Positions 1 through 7,458 of a stretch of DNA of 22,720 bases are shown in pieces. How positions within the stretch are numbered: position 1 is the first letter of the stretch; every line of letters starts with the position of its first letter. The DNA is taken from the NCBI GenBank assembly GCA_002420015.1, contig DIHF01000010.1, forward strand, positions 1-22,720, in the 5' to 3' direction. The DNA comes from Micavibrio sp. UBA5703 (GTDB taxonomy: Bacteria; Pseudomonadota; Alphaproteobacteria; Micavibrionales; Micavibrionaceae). The position numbers and the translations under genes are program-made. The notes beneath the pieces are model-generated. The model made no database searches. It saw nothing but the letters and a program-made list of their open reading frames with translations, and was not told the origin of the DNA.

Positions 1-210
1 AAATACGGCGGCGCGGCGGCGCGCATCGAAGGGGTGGAGACCGAGCGGCGCGTGCATCTTCACGCGGCGCGGATTATCTGCCCGCATCCGATGGGCAAGG
101 GAAAACTGGATATCTCCGCGCCTCTGCCGCCGGAACTTAAGAAAAGCTGGAAGGCGCTCGGGTTTGAAAGCTCCCACAGGAAAGACCCTTTTGCGGATAT
201 ACCCGCTTGA
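1..210 (+). CDS. RluA-family 23S rRNA pseudouridine synthase, C-terminal fragment
   Basis: Frame 1 is open from the first base to a TGA at 208-210 and gives the last 69 residues of a protein whose start lies outside the window. The tail resembles the end of RluA/RluC/RluD enzymes: a segment beginning RRVHLHAARIICPHP, then a Gly/Lys turn, then LDISAPLPPELKKSW and LGF. In this family the HLHA...HP stretch is the conserved end of the catalytic domain, followed by a short 'apply to hydrophobic alcohol/Leu-Pro-Pro' tail. These enzymes convert uridine to pseudouridine in 23S rRNA. The catalytic Asp is upstream of the window and cannot be checked. RluC is the most likely paralogue because rluC often neighbours ATP12 genes in Alphaproteobacteria, but RluD is not excluded. 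Confidence 0.8.
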   Translation, partial: KYGGAAARIEGVETERRVHLHAARIICPHPMGKGKLDISAPLPPELKKSWKALGFESSHRKDPFADIPA

Positions 211-234
211 TTGCGGTCCTGACCCCTTTATAAT
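207..234 (+). promoter_or_regulatory. Sigma-70-like promoter, possibly giving a leaderless transcript
   Basis: A perfect TATAAT lies at 229-234, and TTGATT at 207-212 (4 of 6 matches to TTGACA) is 16 nt upstream. Transcription would start around 240-242, at or next to the ATG at 242, so the message would have almost no leader. No Shine-Dalgarno-like sequence precedes 242. The -35 box overlaps the stop codon of the preceding pseudouridine synthase gene. Confidence 0.5.
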
Positions 235-241
235 CGAGTGC

Positions 242-1327
242 ATGACGGAACCACAAAAAATGCGGCGCAGCGCCTATGACTGGTTCGTGACCCTTTCAAA
301 GGTCACCTTTTTTGTCGCGGCGTTCTTTCTGGTCATTTTCACCGTCATGGCCAATATGGGCGGCAATAGCGATACGCTCAAGCAATCCATCGAACAATAT
401 CTGGCCGAAACGACCGGGCTGGTGGTGAAGATCGAAACGCTTAACAAGATGACGTTTTTTCCCAATATCAGCATCGATGTCGAGAAAGTGCACATGTACA
501 GGCCCGATGTCGAAAACCAGCCTGTTGTGACGGTCGGCAGGCTGTTTGGTTCGATCAGCTTCGCGTCGGTGGCACTTGGTAAGCGGCAACTCAAAGGGTT
601 GGAGCTTGAAGATATGACTGCTGCGCCCGGCACGCTGAATGCGCAGGAAGTAGTAATCGAGAGCGCCGGTATTCTTGGCGCCGAGGAACAGGGGAAGGCG
701 TTTTTCCAGGGGCGCGGCAAGCTGGGGACGCATGATGCGAATTTCGAGATCGATATGCTTGATCTTGGCGGTTCCTATAAGTTTGCGCCCGACCGTTCTT
801 TTAAAGTCAATGTCGGCGATCTGAAGGCGCAGGGCGTTATGGCCGAAAGAAGCGGGCGTGTCTTTGTGCAGGATATTTCTCTGGGGGTTCCCGAGGAGTT
901 TATCACTGGAAAACTGGACTTTACACGCAAGGGCAAAGGGAAGCTGCGGGTTGAGGGGGATATAAAATTCGGCACCTCCGGCACCGTAAAGCCCAATCTC
1001 GTCGTTGAACGGCGGGAAGGAGGGCGCATCGTAACGGGTACGCTCGATGTGGCGGTTACGGACATGAACGATATCAAGGGCGAAAAAGGGTTTCTGGCGG
1101 CTTACGATAAATTCGGAAGTATCTGGGGGCCTGCCGTGACGGACGAAAAAGATAAAGAGAAAAAATCCGGGCATGATGAGATTGATGTGAATTTTACCGC
1201 GCCTGCGGGATGCACTCATCTGACCCACGAGAACTTCGATAAGGTTATTGAAGGCTGGCGCAGCGCGGCGCAAATCCCCACGGCGCAGCAGATCGCCGAC
1301 TATCCCTGTAGCGGAACGGCTCCGTGA
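242..1327 (+). CDS. AsmA-like single-pass membrane protein
   Basis: A 361-residue protein. Residues 1-17 are polar, 18-38 form one hydrophobic segment (KVTFFVAAFFLVIFTVMANM), and the rest is beta-rich and soluble. A membrane-anchored protein facing the periplasm fits. Just after the membrane segment, TTGLVVKIETL..FFPNISIDVEKVHM resembles the N-terminal repeat of AsmA-family proteins, which act in outer-membrane lipid transport and assembly. At 361 residues it is shorter than E. coli AsmA, so it is a small family member. An upstream in-frame ATG at 164 lies inside the previous gene and before the TATAAT box, so I chose 242; the ATG at 260 is another possibility. The stop overlaps the GTG start of the ATP12 gene by 4 bases. 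The exact function is not known from sequence. Confidence 0.65.
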   Translation: MTEPQKMRRSAYDWFVTLSKVTFFVAAFFLVIFTVMANMGGNSDTLKQSIEQYLAETTGLVVKIETLNKMTFFPNISIDVEKVHMYRPDVENQPVVTVGRLFGSISFASVALGKRQLKGLELEDMTAAPGTLNAQEVVIESAGILGAEEQGKAFFQGRGKLGTHDANFEIDMLDLGGSYKFAPDRSFKVNVGDLKAQGVMAERSGRVFVQDISLGVPEEFITGKLDFTRKGKGKLRVEGDIKFGTSGTVKPNLVVERREGGRIVTGTLDVAVTDMNDIKGEKGFLAAYDKFGSIWGPAVTDEKDKEKKSGHDEIDVNFTAPAGCTHLTHENFDKVIEGWRSAAQIPTAQQIADYPCSGTAP

Positions 1328-2031
1328 AACGTTTCTACAAACTTGTTTCTTTTCAAAGCGAACCGGCTGGCGGCTTTAGCATTCGTCTGGACGGGCGCCC
1401 CGTCAAGGTGCCTTCCGGCGCGGTGATGCTGGCACCGTCGGAGGATATGGCGGGTGCACTTGTCAAGGAATGGGCGGCGCAGGGCGAAAAAATTGTCCCG
1501 GACATGATGCCGTTGACCCAGATTCTGACGACCCGTATCGACCGCGTGTCGAAAGAGCGCAGTGCGATGACGGATGCCCTGATGAAATATTTAGATACCG
1601 ATCTTTTATGCTATCGCGCCGCGCAACCCGCCGAACTGGCGAAAATGCAGCAGGAAAGCTGGGACCCGTTTCTGGCCTGGTTTGCGGAGGCTTTCGGCGT
1701 CCGGCCTCAGACGACGACCGGGCTGGCGGCGCTCAAGCAGGGTGCGGCTTTGCACAGTGCCGTGCATGAGCACGTCAATAAAATGACGGACGATGTTTTC
1801 ACGGTTTTACAACTGGTCTCCAGTTTGAGCGGTTCGCTTATTCTTGGTCTGGCGTTTTGCGCCGGTAAAATTACGCCGGAGCAGGTTTTCGATTGCGCCC
1901 ATGTTGAGGAGCGCCACAAGGCTGCAATTTACAACGAGGATTTTTATGGCCCTGACCCGGCGGAGGCTAAAAAGCGTAGTGCCATGCGTGCCGATCTGGA
2001 AGCGGCTGCGGTTTATCTGAAGCTCTTATAG
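1324..2031 (+). CDS. ATP12-family chaperone for F1-ATP synthase assembly
   Basis: A 235-residue protein starting with GTG, overlapping the previous stop by 4 nt, which implies translational coupling. The N-terminus MKRFYKLVSF..GGFSIRLDGRPVKVPSG and the helical core (EWAAQGEKIVPDMMPLTQ, TDLLCYRA, ESWDPFLAWFAEAFG, SSLSGSLILGLAF) are the ATP12 pattern. In mitochondria Atp12 binds the free F1 alpha subunit until it joins the hexamer; the alphaproteobacterial homologue is presumed to do the same in the cytoplasm. Length matches bacterial members (about 230-260 residues). The family is largely restricted to Alphaproteobacteria and mitochondria, so it is one of the best taxonomic clues here. Its stop codon overlaps the stop of the convergent gene on the other strand. 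Confidence 0.9.
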   Translation: MKRFYKLVSFQSEPAGGFSIRLDGRPVKVPSGAVMLAPSEDMAGALVKEWAAQGEKIVPDMMPLTQILTTRIDRVSKERSAMTDALMKYLDTDLLCYRAAQPAELAKMQQESWDPFLAWFAEAFGVRPQTTTGLAALKQGAALHSAVHEHVNKMTDDVFTVLQLVSSLSGSLILGLAFCAGKITPEQVFDCAHVEERHKAAIYNEDFYGPDPAEAKKRSAMRADLEAAAVYLKLL

Positions 2032-2565
2032 CCAGCTTTTCAGATTTGCGATGCGGTAGCCGCCATTGGCTCGCGATAGGCCGCGCCAGAACCGCACAAG
2101 GAAATACAGCATCACCGGAATCGCCGTGATGGCTACGGTGATGAGAAACACGCGCCCGTTAAGGTGCATAAACTCATCCATGCAGGGCTGCATCAGCCGG
2201 GAAAGCGCGGCAATGTCTTCATTTTTTGCCAGATCCTGCGCCTGCGACACAAGGCTGGCGGCGCAAGGCTCAAGCGGCGCGTTGTCGATATTGGGCAGCA
2301 TATAGGCGGTGGCGGCCGACATCGTCAGAACCGAAAGGAATCCGCCGATCCATATGGTGCGGATGATATAGGTCGCGTGGTTTTCGCACAGGCTTTCCGG
2401 TGCGGATTTCTTACGCATGACATAGGCGGCAATAAAAACACCCAGAAAAAGAAGCGCAGAAAAAACGGCCACAGCCGCTGACGGCACAAGCATCAAAAGA
2501 AGCGAAGCGCCGAAGGCACTGTAGAGCCTTATAACCTCTTTTTGTTCCTGTTCGTTTCTGTTCAT
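2026..2565 (-). CDS. Hypothetical four-helix inner-membrane protein
   Basis: A 179-residue protein I do not recognise with certainty. Hydrophobic segments are at about 14-31, 32-50, 68-90 and 138-158. The loop at 91-137 is acidic and helical and contains C101 and C128, which could form a disulfide if the loop is periplasmic. The segment WRGLSRANGGYRIANLKSWL after the last helix recalls small DUF4870-like membrane proteins, but only loosely. Its ATG overlaps the mutL stop as ATGA, so it is very likely translated with mutL. Its stop (TAA, 2026-2028) interlocks with the convergent ATP12 stop. Confidence 0.6.
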   Translation of the reverse strand: MNRNEQEQKEVIRLYSAFGASLLLMLVPSAAVAVFSALLFLGVFIAAYVMRKKSAPESLCENHATYIIRTIWIGGFLSVLTMSAATAYMLPNIDNAPLEPCAASLVSQAQDLAKNEDIAALSRLMQPCMDEFMHLNGRVFLITVAITAIPVMLYFLVRFWRGLSRANGGYRIANLKSWL

Positions 2566-4367
2566 CGCCTGCCGAAAAGTTTTTCAATGTCGGATAATGA
2601 TAGCTGAATATAGGTCGGACGGCCATGGTTGCATTGGCCGGAAAGCGGGGTTTCCTCCATCCGGCGCAAAAGGGCGTTCATTTCCTCGGCGTTCATGCGC
2701 CGCCCGGAGCGCACCGAGCCGTGACAGGCCATGGTGGAAAGGATGGCGTTCAGGCGCTCTTCCATCTTTTGCGTCTGGCCGTGATCGGAAATTTCATCGG
2801 CCAGATCGCGCACAAGCCCCTGTATGTCGGCTTTGCCGCCCAGCAGTGCCGGGACGGCCTGCACGGCCACAGCGCCGGGGCCGAAGGGTTCGATCTCCAG
2901 CCCGAATTTTGAAATTTCTTCCCGGTGTTCAAGCAGGTTTTCGGCCTGCGCTTCTCCGAGATCGATAATTTCCGGCGTCAAAAGCCCCTGTCGCTCGATG
3001 CCGCTTTCTGCGATTTGCGCCTTGAAACGTTCATAGACAAGGCGTTCATGCGCGGCGTGCTGGTCGACGATGACAAGGCCTTCTGTTGTTTGCGCGATGA
3101 TGTAATTTTCGTGAATTTGCGCGCGCGCCGAGCCGAGCGGATAGCTCTCATCTATCGTTTGCGCTTGCGGAACGGCTTCGGCTCTGGCCGATGGCGCGAT
3201 GTCCATCTGTTGCGGCGTATAGGCTTGAAAGACGGATTCGGCCAGATTGCCGTAAGCGTAATTGCCCGGAACCGCCGGGCTTGCGCCGCGATGCAGGGGG
3301 AGGGCCGGGCCGCCTCTGCTGCCAAAATTATTGGCCGGGCGTAAACTCGAAAGCGCATGCGTGGAAACGGTCGAAGAGGTTCTATATCCGCCCTCATGAA
3401 TGGCGTGCTTGAGGGCGGATATGATAAGGCTACGCACCAGCGCCGCGTCCCTGAACCGCACTTCGGTTTTGGCCGGGTGGACGTTGACGTCGACCTCGGA
3501 GGAGGGAAGTTCAAGAAACAGCGCCACAACGGGGTGACGGTCGCGGTGCAGCACATCGGCATAGGAGGCCCGCACGCAGCCGTTCAAAAGCTTGTCCCGC
3601 ACCGGGCGGCCGTTTACGAACAGATATTGATATTGCATGCTGCCGCGGTGGAGCGTCGGCAAGCCCGCATAGCCCGAGACTTTTATATCCTCGCGGGCGG
3701 CGTCGATTTCCATGGCGTTGCCGCCGAAGTCGCGCCCCAATATGGCCACCAGCCTGTCTTTCTTGCCCGTCACGGCGGGCAGGTTCAGGGCGGTTTTTCC
3801 GTCCTGCGTCAGGCGGAAGGCGATATGCGGAAACGCCATAGCCAGCCGCGATACGGTATCTTTTACCGCCATAAATTCGGCGCGCTCCGTCTTCATGAAT
3901 TTCAGCCGCGCCGGTGTGGCATAAAATAAATCGCTCACTTCAATGCGCGTGCCAATGGGGTGAGAGGAGGGGACAGGCTCGCCCTTTTTGCCGCCAGCGG
4001 CGCTGATCTCCCATGCGTCTTTTCCTTTTTCGCGGGTCATGATTTTCACCCGCGCCACGGCGGCGATAGAGGCCAGAGCCTCGCCGCGAAAACCCAGATG
4101 CCTGATATCGAGCAAATCTTCGCCGCGCAGCTTCGACGTGGCATGGCGGTCGAGTGCGGCGATTAAATCTTCGTGGCTCATGCCGAATCCGTTGTCGCTG
4201 ACGATGATGGAGGCTTTACCGCCCTCCCGGATGTCGATGTCGATTTTGGTTGCCCCGGCGTCGATGGAATTTTCGACAAGCTCCTTTACGGCGGCGGCGG
4301 GGCGCTCGACGACCTCCCCGGCGGCGATCTGGTTGATCAGGGTTTCCGGCAAATAACGTATACGCAT
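2562..4367 (-). CDS. mutL: DNA mismatch repair protein MutL (endonuclease-type)
   Basis: A 601-residue protein. The GHKL ATPase domain has KELVENSIDAGA with the catalytic E29, DNGFGM at 58-63, HATSK at 75-79 and GFRGEAL at 92-98. The transducer domain runs to about residue 320 and contains VNGRPV and DVNVHPAKTEVRF. A low-complexity linker spans about 321-415. The C-terminal domain carries DQHAAHERLVYE at 435-446, which fits the metal-binding endonuclease motif DQHA(X2)E(X4)E, plus ACHGSVRSGRR (C548, H549) and CNHGRPT (C579, H581). MutL couples MutS mismatch recognition to strand incision; with this motif MutL itself is expected to nick, as in species without MutH. The start at 4367 gives the canonical MRIRYLPETLINQIAAGEVVERP N-terminus. 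The downstream small membrane protein gene overlaps its stop by 4 nt. Confidence 0.97.
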   Translation of the reverse strand: MRIRYLPETLINQIAAGEVVERPAAAVKELVENSIDAGATKIDIDIREGGKASIIVSDNGFGMSHEDLIAALDRHATSKLRGEDLLDIRHLGFRGEALASIAAVARVKIMTREKGKDAWEISAAGGKKGEPVPSSHPIGTRIEVSDLFYATPARLKFMKTERAEFMAVKDTVSRLAMAFPHIAFRLTQDGKTALNLPAVTGKKDRLVAILGRDFGGNAMEIDAAREDIKVSGYAGLPTLHRGSMQYQYLFVNGRPVRDKLLNGCVRASYADVLHRDRHPVVALFLELPSSEVDVNVHPAKTEVRFRDAALVRSLIISALKHAIHEGGYRTSSTVSTHALSSLRPANNFGSRGGPALPLHRGASPAVPGNYAYGNLAESVFQAYTPQQMDIAPSARAEAVPQAQTIDESYPLGSARAQIHENYIIAQTTEGLVIVDQHAAHERLVYERFKAQIAESGIERQGLLTPEIIDLGEAQAENLLEHREEISKFGLEIEPFGPGAVAVQAVPALLGGKADIQGLVRDLADEISDHGQTQKMEERLNAILSTMACHGSVRSGRRMNAEEMNALLRRMEETPLSGQCNHGRPTYIQLSLSDIEKLFGRR

Positions 4368-4439
4368 GGGATGAAAATAGCGCGCCGCCCGCAGGAAGTC
4401 AGTTAAAGCAATGTATTTGTTATGACCAACGGTGGATAA

Positions 4440-5741
4440 CTACAGCGCGCCTAAATCAATAATCGCATCATCCAACCGCACATCGTCCATAACTGCGCCT
4501 TTCAACACCGCGCCCGTCAGGTCGGCGCGGCGCAGATCGCAGCCCGATAAAACGGCGTTGCTGAGGTCCACACCCATCATGATGCAATCGCGCATGTCGA
4601 CCTCGCGCAGGATGGCGTAGCGCATGGACGCGCCGCTGAGGTTCACGCGCTGGAACCAGTGCGAGCCGTCCTCATTGTCGAATTGCAGAGGGCAGAGCCG
4701 CGCACCCGTGAGGTCGGCGCGGGAAAAATGCGTATATTTGAAGCTGGAGCCGCGCAGGTCTGCTTCCTGCATCTTGCAGTCGCGGAAATCTGCCTTGTCG
4801 AAAACGGCGCTTTGCATCTCCGCCGATTGCAGGTTCTGGCTCAGGAAATTCGCCCCTACGGCTTTGATGGCTGTCAACGGGAACCTGTTGAGGTCGAGAA
4901 CGTCGCGCAGATCATAGCCGCCGAGGTCGAGCTGGCGGCCGCTCCGTCCGGCGGTGGCAACCCATAAGGTGTGTTCGTCCAGAAGCTCGGGCAGGGACTT
5001 GCCGAGATTTTCGAGCTTATCGCCCATATCCCGTTCGGTGACGATATTGAGAAGGTTTAGTCCGGCTTTTTCTGCGCCGTCCATGACGGCCCCGGCGGTG
5101 ACGGCGGCGGACATATCGGCGTGAACGAGGTTCGAATCGGTGAAATCCGTGTCGGTCAGGTTCGCGCCCTTGAAGCTGGCTTCCTGCATGTCGGCGTTTT
5201 CAAGGTTGACGCCGCTGAGGTCCGCATCGGAAAAGTCGGCGGATTTGGCGTGTACGCCCTTCATGTTGGTTCCGGTCAGCTTCGCGCCGGTGAAGACGGT
5301 TTTTGCGCCTTCGCCTGCTGTGCGCTTGCGGTCTTCGAGCGTGCCCTTGCGGCCGCGCTTCATGATCTTGCCCTCGCGCATGTCCGCGCCTTCCATGTTC
5401 GCGCCGGTCAGGTCGGCCCCGGCGACGAAAGCGCCGCGGAAATCGGCGCGGCGGAAATTGGCCCCCTTGAGGTTGGCGTTACGCATGTCGCAGGCGAAAA
5501 AGCTGGTCCCGGCGTAATTGCCGCCGGACAAATCCGCCTCAAGCAAAGCCGATCCGGTGAAATCCGCGTGCGAAAGATCGGCGGCGTTGAAATTGAGGTA
5601 GGAAAGATTTTTGTACTGAACGACGGCGCGCGATCCGCCGTTTTGCCCCTGCGTAAACATCTGGTGCTGGCGGATGATGCTGTCCAGCTCCATCTGGCTG
5701 ACGGGGTCCAGTTCGTTGGGATCGGGGACTTCTTCTCTCAT
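4440..5741 (-). CDS. Pentapeptide-repeat protein, two repeat blocks
   Basis: A 433-residue protein without a signal peptide. Residues 1-45 are polar and non-repetitive. About 48-225 is a run of A(D/N)LxX pentapeptides (for example NFNAADLSHADFTGSALLEADLS), which should form a right-handed quadrilateral beta-helix. About 226-285 breaks the repeat and contains LLDEHTLWVATAGRSGRQLDLGGYDL, a His-Trp-Gly pattern recurrent in some alphaproteobacterial pentapeptide proteins. A second block runs from about 286 to the end. A purine-rich AGAAGAGG sits just before the ATG, supporting this start. Such proteins can mimic DNA or act as scaffolds; no specific target can be inferred. It is separated from pgi by 136 nt, in which I saw no clear terminator and only weak promoter-like sequence, so it may have its own transcript. 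Confidence 0.85.
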   Translation of the reverse strand: MREEVPDPNELDPVSQMELDSIIRQHQMFTQGQNGGSRAVVQYKNLSYLNFNAADLSHADFTGSALLEADLSGGNYAGTSFFACDMRNANLKGANFRRADFRGAFVAGADLTGANMEGADMREGKIMKRGRKGTLEDRKRTAGEGAKTVFTGAKLTGTNMKGVHAKSADFSDADLSGVNLENADMQEASFKGANLTDTDFTDSNLVHADMSAAVTAGAVMDGAEKAGLNLLNIVTERDMGDKLENLGKSLPELLDEHTLWVATAGRSGRQLDLGGYDLRDVLDLNRFPLTAIKAVGANFLSQNLQSAEMQSAVFDKADFRDCKMQEADLRGSSFKYTHFSRADLTGARLCPLQFDNEDGSHWFQRVNLSGASMRYAILREVDMRDCIMMGVDLSNAVLSGCDLRRADLTGAVLKGAVMDDVRLDDAIIDLGAL

Positions 5742-5877
5742 TGCCTCTTCTTTGCAAAATACGGGCGAGTTCTATCGCCGTTTAGGACCCTAGCCTTCCT
5801 GCATTCCTTATCGTACAGCAAGCCGCCTAATAATTGATAAACCTAATGCAAATTAAGGGGTTTTGTTCTCAGGATTT

Positions 5878-7458
5878 TTAGCGTGATTTTACGTGCCGAA
5901 TGAGGCCTTGTGTCGAAGAATCAAGGCCTTGCGCACCACTGTTCTCAAGGCTGGAGAGTACGGTTTTCGCCTGAACCTTTCCAAGCTCCACGCCCCACTG
6001 GTCGAAGCTGTTGAGGTTCCATATAGCGCCCTGAACGAAGACCTTATGTTCGTAGAGTGCCAGCAGCATCCCGAGGTAATAGGGGTCGAGGCGGTCCAGA
6101 ACGATGGCGGTGCTGGGCCGGTTGCCGTTGAAGTTCCTGTGCGGGTTCTTTGTATCTTCCTTGCCCTGCATCATCGCCTGCATCTGGGCTATGCCGTTGG
6201 CCAGCAGCTTGCGGTGGTGATCGCCCATGGGGTGCTGCGTCTTGGCGCATAAGATGAAATCGCACGGGGTGATGTCTGTGCCCTGATGGAGCATCTGGAA
6301 AAAGCTGTGCTGGGCATCGGTGCCGGTTTCGCCGAAAAGGACCGGGCAGGTGGCGTAGTCGATTTTATTGCCGTCCCTATCGACGCTTTTGCCGTTCGAT
6401 TCCATTTCAAGCTGACTTAAGTAAGAGGGCAGGCCCGCGAGATATTGTTCGTAAGGCAATATGGCCAGTGCAGGGCGGTCGCAGAAATTGCGTTGCCATA
6501 TCCCGGCCAGCGCCATGATGACGGGGATGTTTTCTTCGGGCGGCGCATCCTGAAAATGCCTGTCCATACTGTAAGCGCCGTCCAGAAATTTCTGAAAATT
6601 CTCCGGGCCGATGGCAATGCAAAGCGGAAGGCCGACGGAAGACCATATGCTGTAGCGTCCGCCGACCCAGTCCCAGAGCGGAAATACGTTTTCGGGGGCG
6701 ATACCGAAATCGGCGGCATTTTTTACCTCGGCGGTGACGGCAATGAAATGGCTTTTGGCAATGTCGTGGCTCTGTCTGCCGCAGAGCCAGTCTTTCGCGC
6801 TTAGCGCATTGGTCATGGTTTCCTGCGTCGTGAAGGTCTTGGAGGCCACGATAAAGAGCGTGGTTTCGCGCCGCAGGTTCAAAAGTGTTTCAGAAAGGTC
6901 CGAGCCGTCGACATTGGAAACGAAATGGAATTTCAGGTTGCGGTCAGTATAGGGCGCGAGCGCCTTGACGGCCATGCGCGGCCCCAGAATAGAGCCGCCG
7001 ATTCCGATGGCGACGACATCGGTAATGGATTTCCCCGTATGGCCCTTCCATTCGCCGCTGCGAACGGCCTGTGCGGCTTGCTTCATTTTCTCCAGCGCCG
7101 CATGGACGAGCGGCATGACGTTTTCACCATCAACTTTCACATTGTCTTTTGCAGGCCGCCGTAGGGCGGTGTGCAGCACGGCGCGATCTTCGGTGTTGTT
7201 GATAGTCTTGCCGCCGAACATGTCACCGCGCAGTGATTCAGCGCCGCAGACTTTTGCAAGATCGAGCAACAGGGTGCGGGTTTCAGCGGTTATGTTATGC
7301 TTTGAGTAATCGTATAAAAGCCCTTCATGCCGGAGGTGGAAGTGGTCAAAGCGCGCCGGGTCGCGGACGAAAAGATCGCGGATATGAACGGAGCTTGCTT
7401 CCTTGTGATGATCGGCAAGGGCTTTCCATTCGGGCATCTTTGTCAGTTTATTCGACAT
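5878..7458 (-). CDS. pgi: Glucose-6-phosphate isomerase
   Basis: A 526-residue cytoplasmic enzyme interconverting glucose 6-phosphate and fructose 6-phosphate. The sugar-phosphate site is AIGIGGSILGP (about 150-160). The first PGI signature is WDWVGGRYSIWSSVGL (about 262-277), the catalytic Glu is in QLEMESNGK (E353), the catalytic His in GTDAQHSFFQMLHQG (H384), and the second signature with the catalytic Lys is the YEHKVFVQGAIWNLNSFDQ..ELGK region near the end. Length is typical. A start further upstream (7509) is open but lies deep inside the preceding gene and adds 17 unconserved residues. The ATG at 7458 overlaps the end of the M16 gene by 11 nt, which suggests coupled translation at the end of the lspA-bamF-M16-M16 string. 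Confidence 0.97.
   Translation of the reverse strand: MSNKLTKMPEWKALADHHKEASSVHIRDLFVRDPARFDHFHLRHEGLLYDYSKHNITAETRTLLLDLAKVCGAESLRGDMFGGKTINNTEDRAVLHTALRRPAKDNVKVDGENVMPLVHAALEKMKQAAQAVRSGEWKGHTGKSITDVVAIGIGGSILGPRMAVKALAPYTDRNLKFHFVSNVDGSDLSETLLNLRRETTLFIVASKTFTTQETMTNALSAKDWLCGRQSHDIAKSHFIAVTAEVKNAADFGIAPENVFPLWDWVGGRYSIWSSVGLPLCIAIGPENFQKFLDGAYSMDRHFQDAPPEENIPVIMALAGIWQRNFCDRPALAILPYEQYLAGLPSYLSQLEMESNGKSVDRDGNKIDYATCPVLFGETGTDAQHSFFQMLHQGTDITPCDFILCAKTQHPMGDHHRKLLANGIAQMQAMMQGKEDTKNPHRNFNGNRPSTAIVLDRLDPYYLGMLLALYEHKVFVQGAIWNLNSFDQWGVELGKVQAKTVLSSLENSGAQGLDSSTQGLIRHVKSR

Noticed and set aside
296..1273. Long minus-strand open frame opposite the AsmA-like gene
   Set aside because: No recognisable motif, composition of an antisense frame, and it lies wholly within a plus-strand gene that has a membrane segment, a promoter and a coupled downstream neighbour.
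5121..5837. Plus-strand open frame opposite the pentapeptide gene
   Set aside because: Its repetitive Val/Gly/Ala pattern is the reverse complement of the pentapeptide repeats, and it has no independent support.
5742..5877. Terminator or riboswitch between pgi and the pentapeptide gene
   Set aside because: I found no stem of more than a few base pairs followed by a T-run on the minus strand and no known riboswitch core.
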